Part shown: one piece after another, positions 6,040 to 14,558 of the stretch
Layout of the letters: the number at the start of each line of letters is the position of its first letter
Numbering within the stretch: position 1 is the first letter of the stretch
Origin: a virus
IMG/VR virus record: IMGVR_UViG_3300007276_000361
Coordinates: 1 to 21,755 of that record
Direction: 5' to 3' (one strand)
DNA length: 21,755 bases
The notes under the pieces: model-generated
What the model was told of the DNA's origin: nothing
The model's input: only the letters and a program-made list of their open reading frames with translations
The model's database searches: none
Position numbers and translations under genes: made by a program

Positions 6040-8662
6040 CTTTAATTTCCTTTAATTTTTGGTTTGCATATGTCCTTAATTCTTTCGCATCATGCATTCC
6101 GTTAGGAATGACGATTTCCGTCTTCCATGAAGGATAAAATATACTTAATTCACCACCTAGTTTTACAGTGTCGTGCTGAAGTTCAGGAAGCTCCTGCCAT
6201 TGCACACACTCAACTAAGTGTTTATTCATCCAAGCCAATACATGCATGTTGTCATCTACAATAAAGTATTGAGCATCATGTATGTGAGCTATAGGGAAGA
6301 TACCTATGCGATATTTAGAATTAAAAACTCGTTCTTGAAACTCGATACCAGCACGATTGTTTAGCATACCGTAAGACTGGCCAGCAGCATTACCCGCAGT
6401 TCTACCTTCAGCTTTGGCTTCATAAGGTGTATAACTACTACCCCATATTGATTTTTGGATTACAGGAGTTCTGACTCTAAGTCCAAAAGCAACTTCGACA
6501 TAACCTGTCTTAGAAGCTTCCTCAAGCTTTTTAGCAATGTACTCAACTGAGACTTTATATAAGTCTAGAAAGTTGCTCTCAATACGTCTAGCAGTGGTTT
6601 CATCGAAGCCACAGTTAGTCATCAGAGTTATATAAGTACCTTGATAAGTTAATGCAAAAGTAGGTGCTTTAGACATGCCACGAATATCTTCATGTAACTT
6701 TTTAATAGTATTAATACTAGTTACTGTATTTTCAATATGTGGAAACTTCTCAGGGAAATAGCTATAAGCTCTCAATGAGTGAGAATCATAACCATCAGTA
6801 TAAACTTTCAGTTTATTGGGGTCTTTAGTAGTCAGTGCAGATACATAATCTTCAAGTGAATTGAAATCTAAACCGACCATCAACTTACCTTTAGGAGCCA
6901 CAAAGCAATCTTTAATTAATTTTGCATAGGTAGAGCCAGAAGGTATTTGCTGTAAATTTGGATTCTTACAAGACAACCTACCAGACACAGTTCCACCGAT
7001 GTTAAAACTACCCATCAGATAATGCATATCTGTTTCTGGGTCATAATAAGCATCTAAGAATGCTGGTATGAATGATGTGAGTATCTTTGTAGCTTTAGTA
7101 AACTCAATAACAATATCGAGCATAGCTAAAATCAGAGGGTCTTCAGTGTGGTTTTTTAATTTCTTAAGTGTCTTACCACCAGTAGCAGGTTTTTTACTTT
7201 TTGTAAAATCTAATACAGGTAGTTCCAGCATAGTATATAGCAAGTTACACAACTGGACAGATGAGTTCATATTAAATAAATAATTAAATACATCATCAAT
7301 AAGTGGTGCTGTTTTCTTTTTCCACGCATTATGTTTCTCATGATATAAGTCACACCGTATAGTCTCATTAAATAACTGGATATATGGGTTTTTAACTATG
7401 TTATCCATGCAACGTTTTACGATAATTTCAAGCTGCTTTTCAGCATATTTAACTTTAGACATATCCAGTGGCATACCATGAAGCTCTGCTTGCATTAATA
7501 CACCTACAGATGGCTTTAAAATGGTCTCATACACCTTCAGTTGATTGTCAGCTACCATCTTAGGATAATAGGTCTCATACACATAAAACGTGCTTAAAGC
7601 ATCAATCAAGTTGTATTTGAGTAATACCTCTTTAGTTAACAGGGATACATCTTTAATATCTTCTTTATCTAGCGCATAATTACCTGCAAATGGTAAAGCC
7701 AGAGACTTAAGATTTAGCTCGTTACCAGCACAAGAGTTAGTAGCCACATAAGCAATAAGTTTAGTGTCTTCAAAACTGTTTATATCAGCAAATAGTTCAA
7801 GACCTTGAATCATTTCCACTTTGTTAGATAACGTAGATTCCATGATTAGTTCCCAAATGAGAACTTTTGCATCGTAATTGATGTTATGCCAAATGATTTT
7901 CTTTTTATCTTGTATTAAGAACCTACAGAAGAACTCTACTAAGTGATGTCTTGTAGTAGTGGCTTTACAGATTTTGCCAAGCACTTTAGTATCTACTATG
8001 AAAGCACCACCATCATGTTTAGTCCAAGCAAAACTAATAGATGCTAATGCAGCTCTAGTATGATTTAATGAGAAGGCTTCTATATCACAAGTCAGTACTG
8101 GATACTGATGTAGTGATTGTAAGAAGTCACGCTTCTCGTAAGTTAGTTCTGGATATACAGCAGTATTTACTATGTCATCAAAGAAAAGACTACCATCTAA
8201 AAAAGCAGAACAACCTTTATTACTCAATTCTATCTTTGCTTGGTTCTTATCATCGTAGAATATACTCTTGTATGACGGAGTAATAACTACTTTGATGTTT
8301 TCATACCCTTTATAGGTACAATCTACAGTACTACCAAACAGATGAGCTGTATTAGTAATACCAGATAGTATTTTAAAATAGTTAGTGTTAGTACATAATA
8401 GTAAGTCACACTCTATAATAGTAGCTAGAAAATCCAACCAAGGCTTAATAGTAGCATTTACTTTAGGGGTTTTAGCTCCACCAAAGTCTAATCCAACAGC
8501 AACAAAGTCACTCATAGTTAGATTAGGGGTAATATCAAGTATTGGTTGAATGTAGTATTTAATAAGCTCGTCTTTATTAAGGTCAGTATCTTTAGCCAGT
8601 ATTACTACTTTATAGCTAGCTTGAACTTCACCAAACTGGATAAACTTAAGCTTATCAATCAT
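6020..8662 (-). CDS. Family A DNA polymerase with 3'-5' exonuclease, N4 gp39-like
   Basis: 880 residues. The proofreading domain has Exo I (TCDIEAF, D193 and E195), Exo II (HNINYD, N260 and D264) and Exo III (YNLIDA, Y350 and D354). The polymerase domain has SGRLSCKNPNLQQIPS (560-575), motif A (GLDFNSLED, D599 and E604), motif B (K665-APTF-ALT-Y673-QG) and motif C (HIHDAQ, H795 and D796). It is the replicative polymerase. Motif C reads HDA where most family A enzymes have HDE, and motif A has N-S in place of the common S-Q. Both metal-binding aspartates are kept. The first ~185 residues are not typical of Pol I and contain no recognised 5' nuclease. AGGA lies seven bases upstream. The gene order with helicase and nuclease matches N4. 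Confidence 0.93.
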   Translation of the reverse strand: MIDKLKFIQFGEVQASYKVVILAKDTDLNKDELIKYYIQPILDITPNLTMSDFVAVGLDFGGAKTPKVNATIKPWLDFLATIIECDLLLCTNTNYFKILSGITNTAHLFGSTVDCTYKGYENIKVVITPSYKSIFYDDKNQAKIELSNKGCSAFLDGSLFFDDIVNTAVYPELTYEKRDFLQSLHQYPVLTCDIEAFSLNHTRAALASISFAWTKHDGGAFIVDTKVLGKICKATTTRHHLVEFFCRFLIQDKKKIIWHNINYDAKVLIWELIMESTLSNKVEMIQGLELFADINSFEDTKLIAYVATNSCAGNELNLKSLALPFAGNYALDKEDIKDVSLLTKEVLLKYNLIDALSTFYVYETYYPKMVADNQLKVYETILKPSVGVLMQAELHGMPLDMSKVKYAEKQLEIIVKRCMDNIVKNPYIQLFNETIRCDLYHEKHNAWKKKTAPLIDDVFNYLFNMNSSVQLCNLLYTMLELPVLDFTKSKKPATGGKTLKKLKNHTEDPLILAMLDIVIEFTKATKILTSFIPAFLDAYYDPETDMHYLMGSFNIGGTVSGRLSCKNPNLQQIPSGSTYAKLIKDCFVAPKGKLMVGLDFNSLEDYVSALTTKDPNKLKVYTDGYDSHSLRAYSYFPEKFPHIENTVTSINTIKKLHEDIRGMSKAPTFALTYQGTYITLMTNCGFDETTARRIESNFLDLYKVSVEYIAKKLEEASKTGYVEVAFGLRVRTPVIQKSIWGSSYTPYEAKAEGRTAGNAAGQSYGMLNNRAGIEFQERVFNSKYRIGIFPIAHIHDAQYFIVDDNMHVLAWMNKHLVECVQWQELPELQHDTVKLGGELSIFYPSWKTEIVIPNGMHDAKELRTYANQKLKEIKDEEDNR

Positions 8663-8663
8663 A

Positions 8664-9248
8664 TTAAAATCCTAGTACGTCAGTTAACATTCTGTATCTG
8701 TCATAAGATACTTTAAATTTTTCTTTGGTTTCTTGAACAAAAAGCATATCAGAAGTAGTAAGCATAGAACTTAACAAATCAGGAACACTAGTATATCTAC
8801 CAAAATCAGTATCGTATTCAAGGTCAAAAGCACGTATTTCATTTACAAACATCCCATCAAATACTATTTGAAAATCAAGTTTTGATTTAACAACACTAAG
8901 CATTCCATTGATTAAACCTTTAAAATGCATTCTATCAATTTCATTATTTCGTTTGGATTTAAGTAATTCAGCAGCATCTTTTAGGATATTATCGTGAGGG
9001 ATGTGTGTCTTACTTCTTGCAAAGTCTCTTTGTTGAAAAACATTATGTGTAACACTTGAATGAATGAAATTAACACCATCAAAAACAAACCCGTATGTTG
9101 ACTGCAAATCCAGTAACTCCATGTTTCTGATTACAAGCTTATCAACTTCAACTTGAAAAATTGTATCAGTTTTTTTAAAGATAAATTCAATAACAAAATT
9201 AGAAAAAATAATTTTATATTTAGGGGTCATTTGTTGTCCTCTCTTCAT
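8664..9248 (-). CDS. Unknown protein between helicase and polymerase (N4 gp38 position)
   Basis: About 194 residues, unrecognised. It is soluble, mixed alpha/beta, with repeated aromatic strands (KYKIIFSNFVIEFIF; YGFVFDGVNF; FQIVFDGMFV) and a middle basic helix (LLKSKRNNEIDR). Two GVNF/DGMF turns suggest internal repetition of a strand pair, but this is weak. Starts: an ATG at 9248 immediately follows the helicase stop and has AAGGA six bases upstream; a second ATG at 9230 has GAGAGGA upstream and would give 188 residues. Its place between helicase and polymerase suggests a replication accessory factor, by context only. Confidence 0.68.
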   Translation of the reverse strand: MKRGQQMTPKYKIIFSNFVIEFIFKKTDTIFQVEVDKLVIRNMELLDLQSTYGFVFDGVNFIHSSVTHNVFQQRDFARSKTHIPHDNILKDAAELLKSKRNNEIDRMHFKGLINGMLSVVKSKLDFQIVFDGMFVNEIRAFDLEYDTDFGRYTSVPDLLSSMLTTSDMLFVQETKEKFKVSYDRYRMLTDVLGF

Positions 9249-9250
9249 TA

Positions 9251-10540
9251 TCAATCCTTACAAATAAATACCTTATGTCTGGGTCTAGTGATTGCTACAT
9301 TGAACAATCTATAGAACAACAAAGGATTAGTGACAGTTTCTAAATCATTAAAGTCTACGATGGAATAATCATATGTGCTTCCTTGTGCTTTATGCACTGT
9401 AGAAGCCCAAGAATGACGTATATCCATTACTTGTTCTTTAAGTTTATAGAATTTAGGCCAATCTCTATCATTTTTAGCAGACTTAAGGAATGAGTTAAAT
9501 TGGTTGTAGTCAGCAGGTATGGGAAAAGATTTATTTCCAAATTCTTTGAACATAACATTACGAAGTTTTAAACCACTGTCTTGAATATATATTTCACCTA
9601 CGTTACTTATAGTAAGTTTGGCTTCATTGCGAATAACGGATTGACCAAACATGTAAAAAGCATTTGAACATACTTCTTGGTCTTTATGAAACCCTGTATC
9701 ACCATACTTCTGCTCACAAATCCAGTTATTGTAACCAATAACAGTTTTGTTAGTGTACGCTAGTATTTTTGAGTTAAAGTCATTATCAATACAATGATGC
9801 TTAATAACATCTTTCATTTCATTGCTGGTAATGCGCTCAAAGGTATTATCAAACAATAGTAAATCCATATTACCTGTATCAATGGCTCTTTCAGCCGCTA
9901 ACGAGTTCATATGTATAGCAGAGTTTACTGGATACCTAAATCGTTCCGTCAGGAGGTACTCAGGGATATGTGGCTCAAATATCGGAGATATACGAGAACC
10001 AACAGGAGTAGCTTGATAGAAATCTGCAATAAGTATTAAGTTAAGATTCATATCAAGTAACTGGTCTTTAATATGGTGCCAAAGTATTCCATCTGCATAA
10101 CTAGCTTCATCAACAATAATTAATGAATTAGTAGGGAATGACATACAGGACTGTTTTTTATTACGGCTTACTTTAGTTTCACCAGTGGTGTAGTCATTAA
10201 AGACTTTTAAAGTAAGTAAACTATAAATAGTTCTACACGTAATAGTACCGAAGTCTTTTTCTAATTTTTTACCTGCTAATTCATCTAATACAGCTAAAGC
10301 TTTATTAGTAGTAGCAGTTAAAAATACGTTAGCAGAAGACAGTACTTTTGTTTCTGGGTCAATAATACGTTGTATTTCATTAAACTTAAGAAAATGACGC
10401 ACTATCATCTCTACAACAGTAGTTTTACCTACACCAGCCCCGCCTTGGATACGTAACATCTCCTGAGTTGGGTCTGAAAACATCTTAGACAAGACAGGAA
10501 GTAAATCCTGCTTGTCTTGTGAAAGTTCTTTAAGTTCCAT
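9251..10540 (-). CDS. SF1 DNA helicase, RecD/Dda-like, N4 gp37-like
   Basis: 429 residues with the superfamily 1 motifs in order: Walker A (GGAGVGKTT, 33-41), motif Ia (TATTNKALAV, 75-84), Walker B (LIIVDEAS, 140-147), motif III (LILIADFYQATPVG), then HKAQGST (383-389) and AITRPRHKV (416-424) as motifs V and VI. The HKAQG and TRPRH forms are typical of the RecD/Pif1/Dda branch, which moves 5' to 3'. It probably unwinds DNA ahead of the phage polymerase. Its ATG overlaps the upstream stop by one base (TAATG). The substrate direction is inferred from the family. Confidence 0.88.
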   Translation of the reverse strand: MELKELSQDKQDLLPVLSKMFSDPTQEMLRIQGGAGVGKTTVVEMIVRHFLKFNEIQRIIDPETKVLSSANVFLTATTNKALAVLDELAGKKLEKDFGTITCRTIYSLLTLKVFNDYTTGETKVSRNKKQSCMSFPTNSLIIVDEASYADGILWHHIKDQLLDMNLNLILIADFYQATPVGSRISPIFEPHIPEYLLTERFRYPVNSAIHMNSLAAERAIDTGNMDLLLFDNTFERITSNEMKDVIKHHCIDNDFNSKILAYTNKTVIGYNNWICEQKYGDTGFHKDQEVCSNAFYMFGQSVIRNEAKLTISNVGEIYIQDSGLKLRNVMFKEFGNKSFPIPADYNQFNSFLKSAKNDRDWPKFYKLKEQVMDIRHSWASTVHKAQGSTYDYSIVDFNDLETVTNPLLFYRLFNVAITRPRHKVFICKD

Positions 10541-10917
10541 TAGAAAGGTAACTCCTCTGAATTATTGAGATAAGTCTCTAAAGCATTTCCATCAATCTTA
10601 AGAAAGTTAGCTACTTTGGCTCTATTGAATTTAACTGCATCAATCACTTTAAATCCTACATCTAACAATTCTGTTTTTTCAGGAAAAGAGATTTTATCGT
10701 TATAATCTACTTCAATTTCTTGAGCTTTATGAAGTGTCTGGATAAATTTAACAGCGTCTTCGTAAGGCAATACTAAAGAATTTCCATACCTCTGAAGTTT
10801 AACAATAGCCAATCTTTCTTGGTCTTTAAAGATGTCCTGCAATTTTCCACCTTGTATAAAAGCGTCTAGTTTACGCTTAATCTCTTCACCGTCTTTTGTT
10901 GGCTCTGATTCACTCAC
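10540..10917 (-). CDS. Unknown protein with GTG start upstream of the helicase
   Basis: 125 residues. I place the start at a GTG at 10917, which has GGAGG six bases upstream and lies just after the previous stop; an in-frame ATG at 10947 lacks a ribosome site and would give a 30-base overlap. The N-terminus is acidic (SESEPTKDGEE). A middle strand-helix region contains KLQRYGNSLVLPYEDAVKF, and the C-terminus ends in NNSEELPF. A short acidic tail ending in F resembles those used to dock on replication proteins, but that is a guess. It is coupled to the helicase by a TAATG overlap, so a helicase or replisome partner is plausible. Confidence 0.7.
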   Translation of the reverse strand: MSESEPTKDGEEIKRKLDAFIQGGKLQDIFKDQERLAIVKLQRYGNSLVLPYEDAVKFIQTLHKAQEIEVDYNDKISFPEKTELLDVGFKVIDAVKFNRAKVANFLKIDGNALETYLNNSEELPF

Positions 10918-10918
10918 A

Positions 10919-11119
10919 TTACACCTCCAAATTATCTTCACTTGCATTATGAATGAGCCATGCCTTATAAATGGCTTCTTGACTCATTGAAGTATGTTCC
11001 TGCAAAGCACTGATATATGCTTTTTGAATTAACTTAGTGACCTCTGTTTGAAGGGTATCAACAGTGTCCTCTAAATTGCTTATTGTTTTAACTAACTCAC
11101 TAGTCGATTTCAAGCTCAT
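10919..11119 (-). CDS. Small coiled-coil protein
   Basis: 66 residues. Residues about 6-40 form an amphipathic helix with heptad-like spacing (LVKTISNLEDTVDTLQTEVTKLI), a likely coiled coil. The rest is helical (SQEAIYKAWLIHN). The ATG is 20 bases inside the end of the VWA gene in another frame; the ribosome site is poorly spaced (GGGAG, more than ten bases away), so translation probably depends on coupling. Its end holds the strong site for the next gene. No family recognised. Confidence 0.6.
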   Translation of the reverse strand: MSLKSTSELVKTISNLEDTVDTLQTEVTKLIQKAYISALQEHTSMSQEAIYKAWLIHNASEDNLEV

Positions 11120-12305
11120 ATTCTATGACGCTCCCAAATTCAGGTTCAAATTTTTTATTATCATAGATAACCCAAATAACAGGAAAAGTTATTAGTTCTG
11201 GTTTATCGTATGGTCGAAAGTAACCATCAGTAAAAATGACAGCTACCTCTGGTGGGTTTTGTATCCAATGTTCTAACAAAGGATATACATTAGTACCACC
11301 AGTTTCATCAAAAGTAATGGTATCAAGACTCTGATAACGCTCTACTTTAGTGATGTCTGCTAAACTATGATGCCACTGAACAATTTCAGTCATGCTTGGA
11401 TTTAAAGCTTCTTTGATTTGCTCAATTTCACTCTTAAAAGCATTAAATTGGTCATCAGAAACAGACCCAGAAATATCAATACCACAGCCTATTTCCCCCA
11501 TACCTTCTGAATATAAGCTGGGGATAATAAGCGCAGGCATGTAACGCTTATTAGGTCTGCGATATGAATAATCATCACGACACAAATCAAACATATAGTT
11601 ACGAAGTAAAGTCCTCCAATCTATTTTTGGATTAATAAGTTCTTCAATTCTTCCAGCTATACAGTCAGGAACATCTTCAACTGAGCCATCAGCTTCTGGA
11701 TTCATTTTAGATGCAGTATTAGCTTTAACTATGATTTCATCTAGTTTTTGCTTCAACTGGTCTTGTTCTAATCCACTTGGGTCAGGATTACCATCACCAC
11801 TATTATTAGCAGCGGGAGTAAAATCAGGAATAAAATTGGGGTTTTGTGATTTATTTTTCATTAAATCAGCATAGACTTGCTCAGTAGACCAATTTGCATA
11901 TTTTGAATTACAACAAGCTTCTTGTGGTATTGAATAACCTTTATCCTTGAGCATAAGGTTAATAACATGGTCAGCAGCTTCATTATAAGTTTTAAAGCAA
12001 CTGCCAGTTGGCATATCAGTAAAACGAGTAATATGCTCAAATGCAATATGCCAAGCCTCATGAGCCAATAGAAACACTCTATACCCATTAGTAAAGTTCA
12101 AAAAGAACTCTGGATTAATTCTGAGGGTTATCCCGTCTACATTAGCAGTTGGAATTGACATATCCCATTTCAGTTTAAGACTGAATAAGATAGTAGTTGT
12201 GAAGACACTACGTTTAATTGAAATAAGCTGCAACTTAGCTTTATCTAAAGCAGCATTAGCTTGTTTAAGTACCGTAGGGTCTATTTTTATTACTTGTTCA
12301 GTCAT
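11100..12305 (-). CDS. VWA-domain protein with HExxH metallopeptidase-like domain, N4 gp25-like
   Basis: 401 residues. The N-terminal half has LLAHEAWHIAFEH (79-91), giving H82-E83-xx-H86 and H91, the zinc-peptidase signature of DUF2201_N-type domains. The C-terminal half has a von Willebrand A-like fold with the metal-binding site DISGS (277-281), a threonine in GGTNV (T338) and an aspartate in VIFTDG (D360). A polar, Pro/Asp-rich linker (about 158-185) lies between. It forms a pair with the MoxR-type ATPase gene directly upstream (8-base gap), the usual partnership of MoxR ATPases with VWA proteins in assembly or remodelling. In N4 this pair is conserved but I know no settled role. The HExxH histidines look intact, so protease or metal-binding activity is possible. 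TAGGAG lies upstream of the ATG. Confidence 0.83.
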   Translation of the reverse strand: MTEQVIKIDPTVLKQANAALDKAKLQLISIKRSVFTTTILFSLKLKWDMSIPTANVDGITLRINPEFFLNFTNGYRVFLLAHEAWHIAFEHITRFTDMPTGSCFKTYNEAADHVINLMLKDKGYSIPQEACCNSKYANWSTEQVYADLMKNKSQNPNFIPDFTPAANNSGDGNPDPSGLEQDQLKQKLDEIIVKANTASKMNPEADGSVEDVPDCIAGRIEELINPKIDWRTLLRNYMFDLCRDDYSYRRPNKRYMPALIIPSLYSEGMGEIGCGIDISGSVSDDQFNAFKSEIEQIKEALNPSMTEIVQWHHSLADITKVERYQSLDTITFDETGGTNVYPLLEHWIQNPPEVAVIFTDGYFRPYDKPELITFPVIWVIYDNKKFEPEFGSVIEYELEID

Positions 12306-12313
12306 GATAACTC

Positions 12314-13354
12314 CTAGAATAATTTTTTAGCGTTAACATCAAGCCAATTAATAAAAGCAGTGCTAGTTTTAAGCTCAGGCTTGTTTGCACCTATTTTCTT
12401 AATAGTTGATACCTGATGCTCTATTGGCAAACGTTCAACATATTGCATTACTGCAAGTATATTATCTTTATCAGTACGTTCACCTATAACACCAGACAAA
12501 GCAAATAAAGCACTAGGCTCTTCAGGGATTGGAGCACGTTTTGGATTGTTTGAGATTGTTTCAAACTTAATAAGTTCTTTGTAAATCTCTAAAAATGCAC
12601 GAAACTCAGTTCCAATACCGTCACCTACAGTACCTGCATACATTGGCATTAAACTATAATCATGTGCTGGGGTACTTGCTGGGACTTTGGCCAAAATCTT
12701 ACTTAAAAATTCCATTGTACGAGGACAACAGAAAGTTTTATCAGTATGTTTTGGGTCAAAAGATGAAAGTACATCTGGTCTGTGTTCTGCATAAGCAATA
12801 ACACGAGGGTCAAATTTCTTTTCAATAGCATGTTCTATCCATTCTTTAGCACTTACTACTAATTCAAAATGAACCATACGAGACTGCAAAGCAGTAGACA
12901 TCCTTGAAGCAACAGCATTATCTTTAACGCCATTACCAGCAGCCATCATCAACGCTCTGGGATGTAACTTATGGTTACCAATCATTCTATCAAGTATTAC
13001 TTTATAAGCAGCAGCCTGAATTGCAGGAGGTGCAGCAGTAATTTCATCAAAGAATATTAAGTAACCATCCTTACCTTCTGGTAATTTATCCATACCATCA
13101 ATAGGGAATACTGAAGGCGGTAAATAATCAGCACGACCAGTTGCAAGATTAGGAGCAATGAAGCCATTTAAATCAGTTGGGTCTACAGTACTAAGACGAA
13201 TATCAACCATTACTAAATTGAACTCTTCACAGATTTCAGTAGCAATAGCTGACTTACCAACACCTGGGCTTGAAGACATCATTGGACACAATCCAGCCAT
13301 TAAAACTGGGATGATAGAAGCTTTAGCACTCTTAGGAGTAACTGTATATTTCAT
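12314..13354 (-). CDS. MoxR-type AAA+ ATPase, N4 gp24-like
   Basis: 346 residues. Walker A SPGVGKS (29-35), Walker B LIFFDE (99-104) followed by the MoxR-style ITAAPPAIQAAAYKVI, sensor 1 around N141 (MMAAGNG), and arginines at 151 and 159 (ASRMSTALQSRM) in the arginine-finger region. These place it among the MoxR/RavA-like AAA+ ATPases, which remodel proteins together with VWA-domain partners; such a partner is encoded right after it. It is preceded by a hairpin after the rIIB stop, and the ATG has AAGGA about nine bases upstream. The substrate is not known. N4 gp24 is the probable counterpart. Confidence 0.87.
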   Translation of the reverse strand: MKYTVTPKSAKASIIPVLMAGLCPMMSSSPGVGKSAIATEICEEFNLVMVDIRLSTVDPTDLNGFIAPNLATGRADYLPPSVFPIDGMDKLPEGKDGYLIFFDEITAAPPAIQAAAYKVILDRMIGNHKLHPRALMMAAGNGVKDNAVASRMSTALQSRMVHFELVVSAKEWIEHAIEKKFDPRVIAYAEHRPDVLSSFDPKHTDKTFCCPRTMEFLSKILAKVPASTPAHDYSLMPMYAGTVGDGIGTEFRAFLEIYKELIKFETISNNPKRAPIPEEPSALFALSGVIGERTDKDNILAVMQYVERLPIEHQVSTIKKIGANKPELKTSTAFINWLDVNAKKLF

Positions 13355-13396
13355 GAGGGGATTTCCTTTATTGTATTTTTTTAAAAAGTCGAATTA

Positions 13397-13413
13397 ACCC
13401 TCCGAAGGAGGGT
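13397..13413 (-). terminator. Hairpin between rIIB and the MoxR-type ATPase gene
   Basis: Perfect 7-bp inverted repeat ACCCTCC/GGAGGGT with a three-base loop (TTC on the minus strand, GAA on the plus). It begins 5 bases after the rIIB stop. The run of T (CTTTTT) comes about nine bases further on rather than directly, so termination may be weak; RNA 3'-end protection or processing is an alternative. The rest of the 64-base gap (13355-13418) is AT-rich with the ATPase ribosome site. Confidence 0.5.
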
Positions 13414-13418
13414 CAGGA

Positions 13419-14558
13419 TTAACCTTTATAGACAGATACTACTTTGTACCTACAAGTACGAGCTTTGGTGAATTGATAGTCACTAGGGATGGATACGAAG
13501 TCTTGAGGACGTACTACAACCTTAACTATTTGATTTCCTTTATTACTACCACCGTAACCAGAACGGTCAAGATATTTAAGAGCACATACATGCAGACCAG
13601 CAGAACAAGTTTGGTATGGGTTATCATCTACTTCACTTCTACGCATTACTACAGTATCACCAACACGATTAAGTATCTTGCTAGTGAAGCAGTCAGTAAA
13701 ATCACTATTAACACGTTTAAAGCACTCTACGTTACCTTCAGGAGTTATAGTTACACCAGCATGTTTAATGAGTTTCCACAGGTGAGTATAAATATGCTCA
13801 GATGGAGTCATCATTAAGTTTTCAAAGAACTTAAGTAAATGTTCCATTGGCTCTTTACGTTCAAACATTACAAGTAAATCATCAACAATAGCATTATTTA
13901 TTAAATTACCATTAAAGGTAATACCTGTAGTGCTGACAACAAAATTACCAAATTCTAAATTAGCTATTTTGTGAACAACAGACATTAAACTAAGAGCATC
14001 TTTATGTTCACCAATGTCTAAATTATGAATAATTTCTGTGTAATTTTCGTGGTCTTTTTCTACGGACAACGTATTACCATCACTTAATAGAACACTAATA
14101 AAACGTGTTTTATCGACAGTCCAAGAGAGTATTTCATTGCTAACATCAGTAATGGGGGTTTCAACTTCAAAAATAGTACCACTAATTTTAGTTTCAGAGA
14201 CAGTCTCACCCTCCTCTTCAGGAGCTTCATTTGGCTCAGTAGAGTCAGTAGCATCTTGAGTTTCAGGAGTATTAAGTTCTGGAGGAGCTTTAGTTAATTC
14301 TTCAGGTACGGGGTCAAGAGCCGCTTCCACCACTTTAGCAGTCTTAACTGGCTTAGAAGCTTTTTTAGGAATTTCACCTAGAAATTTAGCATTTTTAAGA
14401 CCTGCTTCATCAAGAATACGATTAAGTGTACGCAATGATGTACCATGTTCTTCAGCAAACTTGGTTTTGTTTACAGGGGCTTTACTTAAAGCATGTTGAT
14501 AATCTGCAATAATTTTCTTATTACGTTGTTGTTTTTCAATTTCTTTATTCGTTGGCAT
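13419..14558 (-). CDS. rIIB-like protein with N-terminal helix-turn-helix
   Basis: 379 residues. The N-terminal 60 residues look like a helix-turn-helix (NKTKFAEEHGTSLRTLNRIL). A low-complexity acidic and Pro/Thr-rich linker (about 65-130) follows. The last ~105 residues carry the rIIB core: ECFKRVNSDFTDCFT, then VDDNP (310-314), TCSAGLHVC (317-325) and SIPSDY (356-361). In T4, rIIA and rIIB overcome RexAB exclusion; in N4-like phages the pair is common and its role is less clear. The start overlaps the end of rIIA by 14 bases with AAGGA upstream, so the two are coupled and likely act together. Confidence 0.85.
   Translation of the reverse strand: MPTNKEIEKQQRNKKIIADYQHALSKAPVNKTKFAEEHGTSLRTLNRILDEAGLKNAKFLGEIPKKASKPVKTAKVVEAALDPVPEELTKAPPELNTPETQDATDSTEPNEAPEEEGETVSETKISGTIFEVETPITDVSNEILSWTVDKTRFISVLLSDGNTLSVEKDHENYTEIIHNLDIGEHKDALSLMSVVHKIANLEFGNFVVSTTGITFNGNLINNAIVDDLLVMFERKEPMEHLLKFFENLMMTPSEHIYTHLWKLIKHAGVTITPEGNVECFKRVNSDFTDCFTSKILNRVGDTVVMRRSEVDDNPYQTCSAGLHVCALKYLDRSGYGGSNKGNQIVKVVVRPQDFVSIPSDYQFTKARTCRYKVVSVYKG

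Noticed and set aside
13473-13817. 114-codon plus-strand open frame
   Set aside because: It is antisense to the conserved rIIB core; the protein is Thr/Tyr-rich with no motif.
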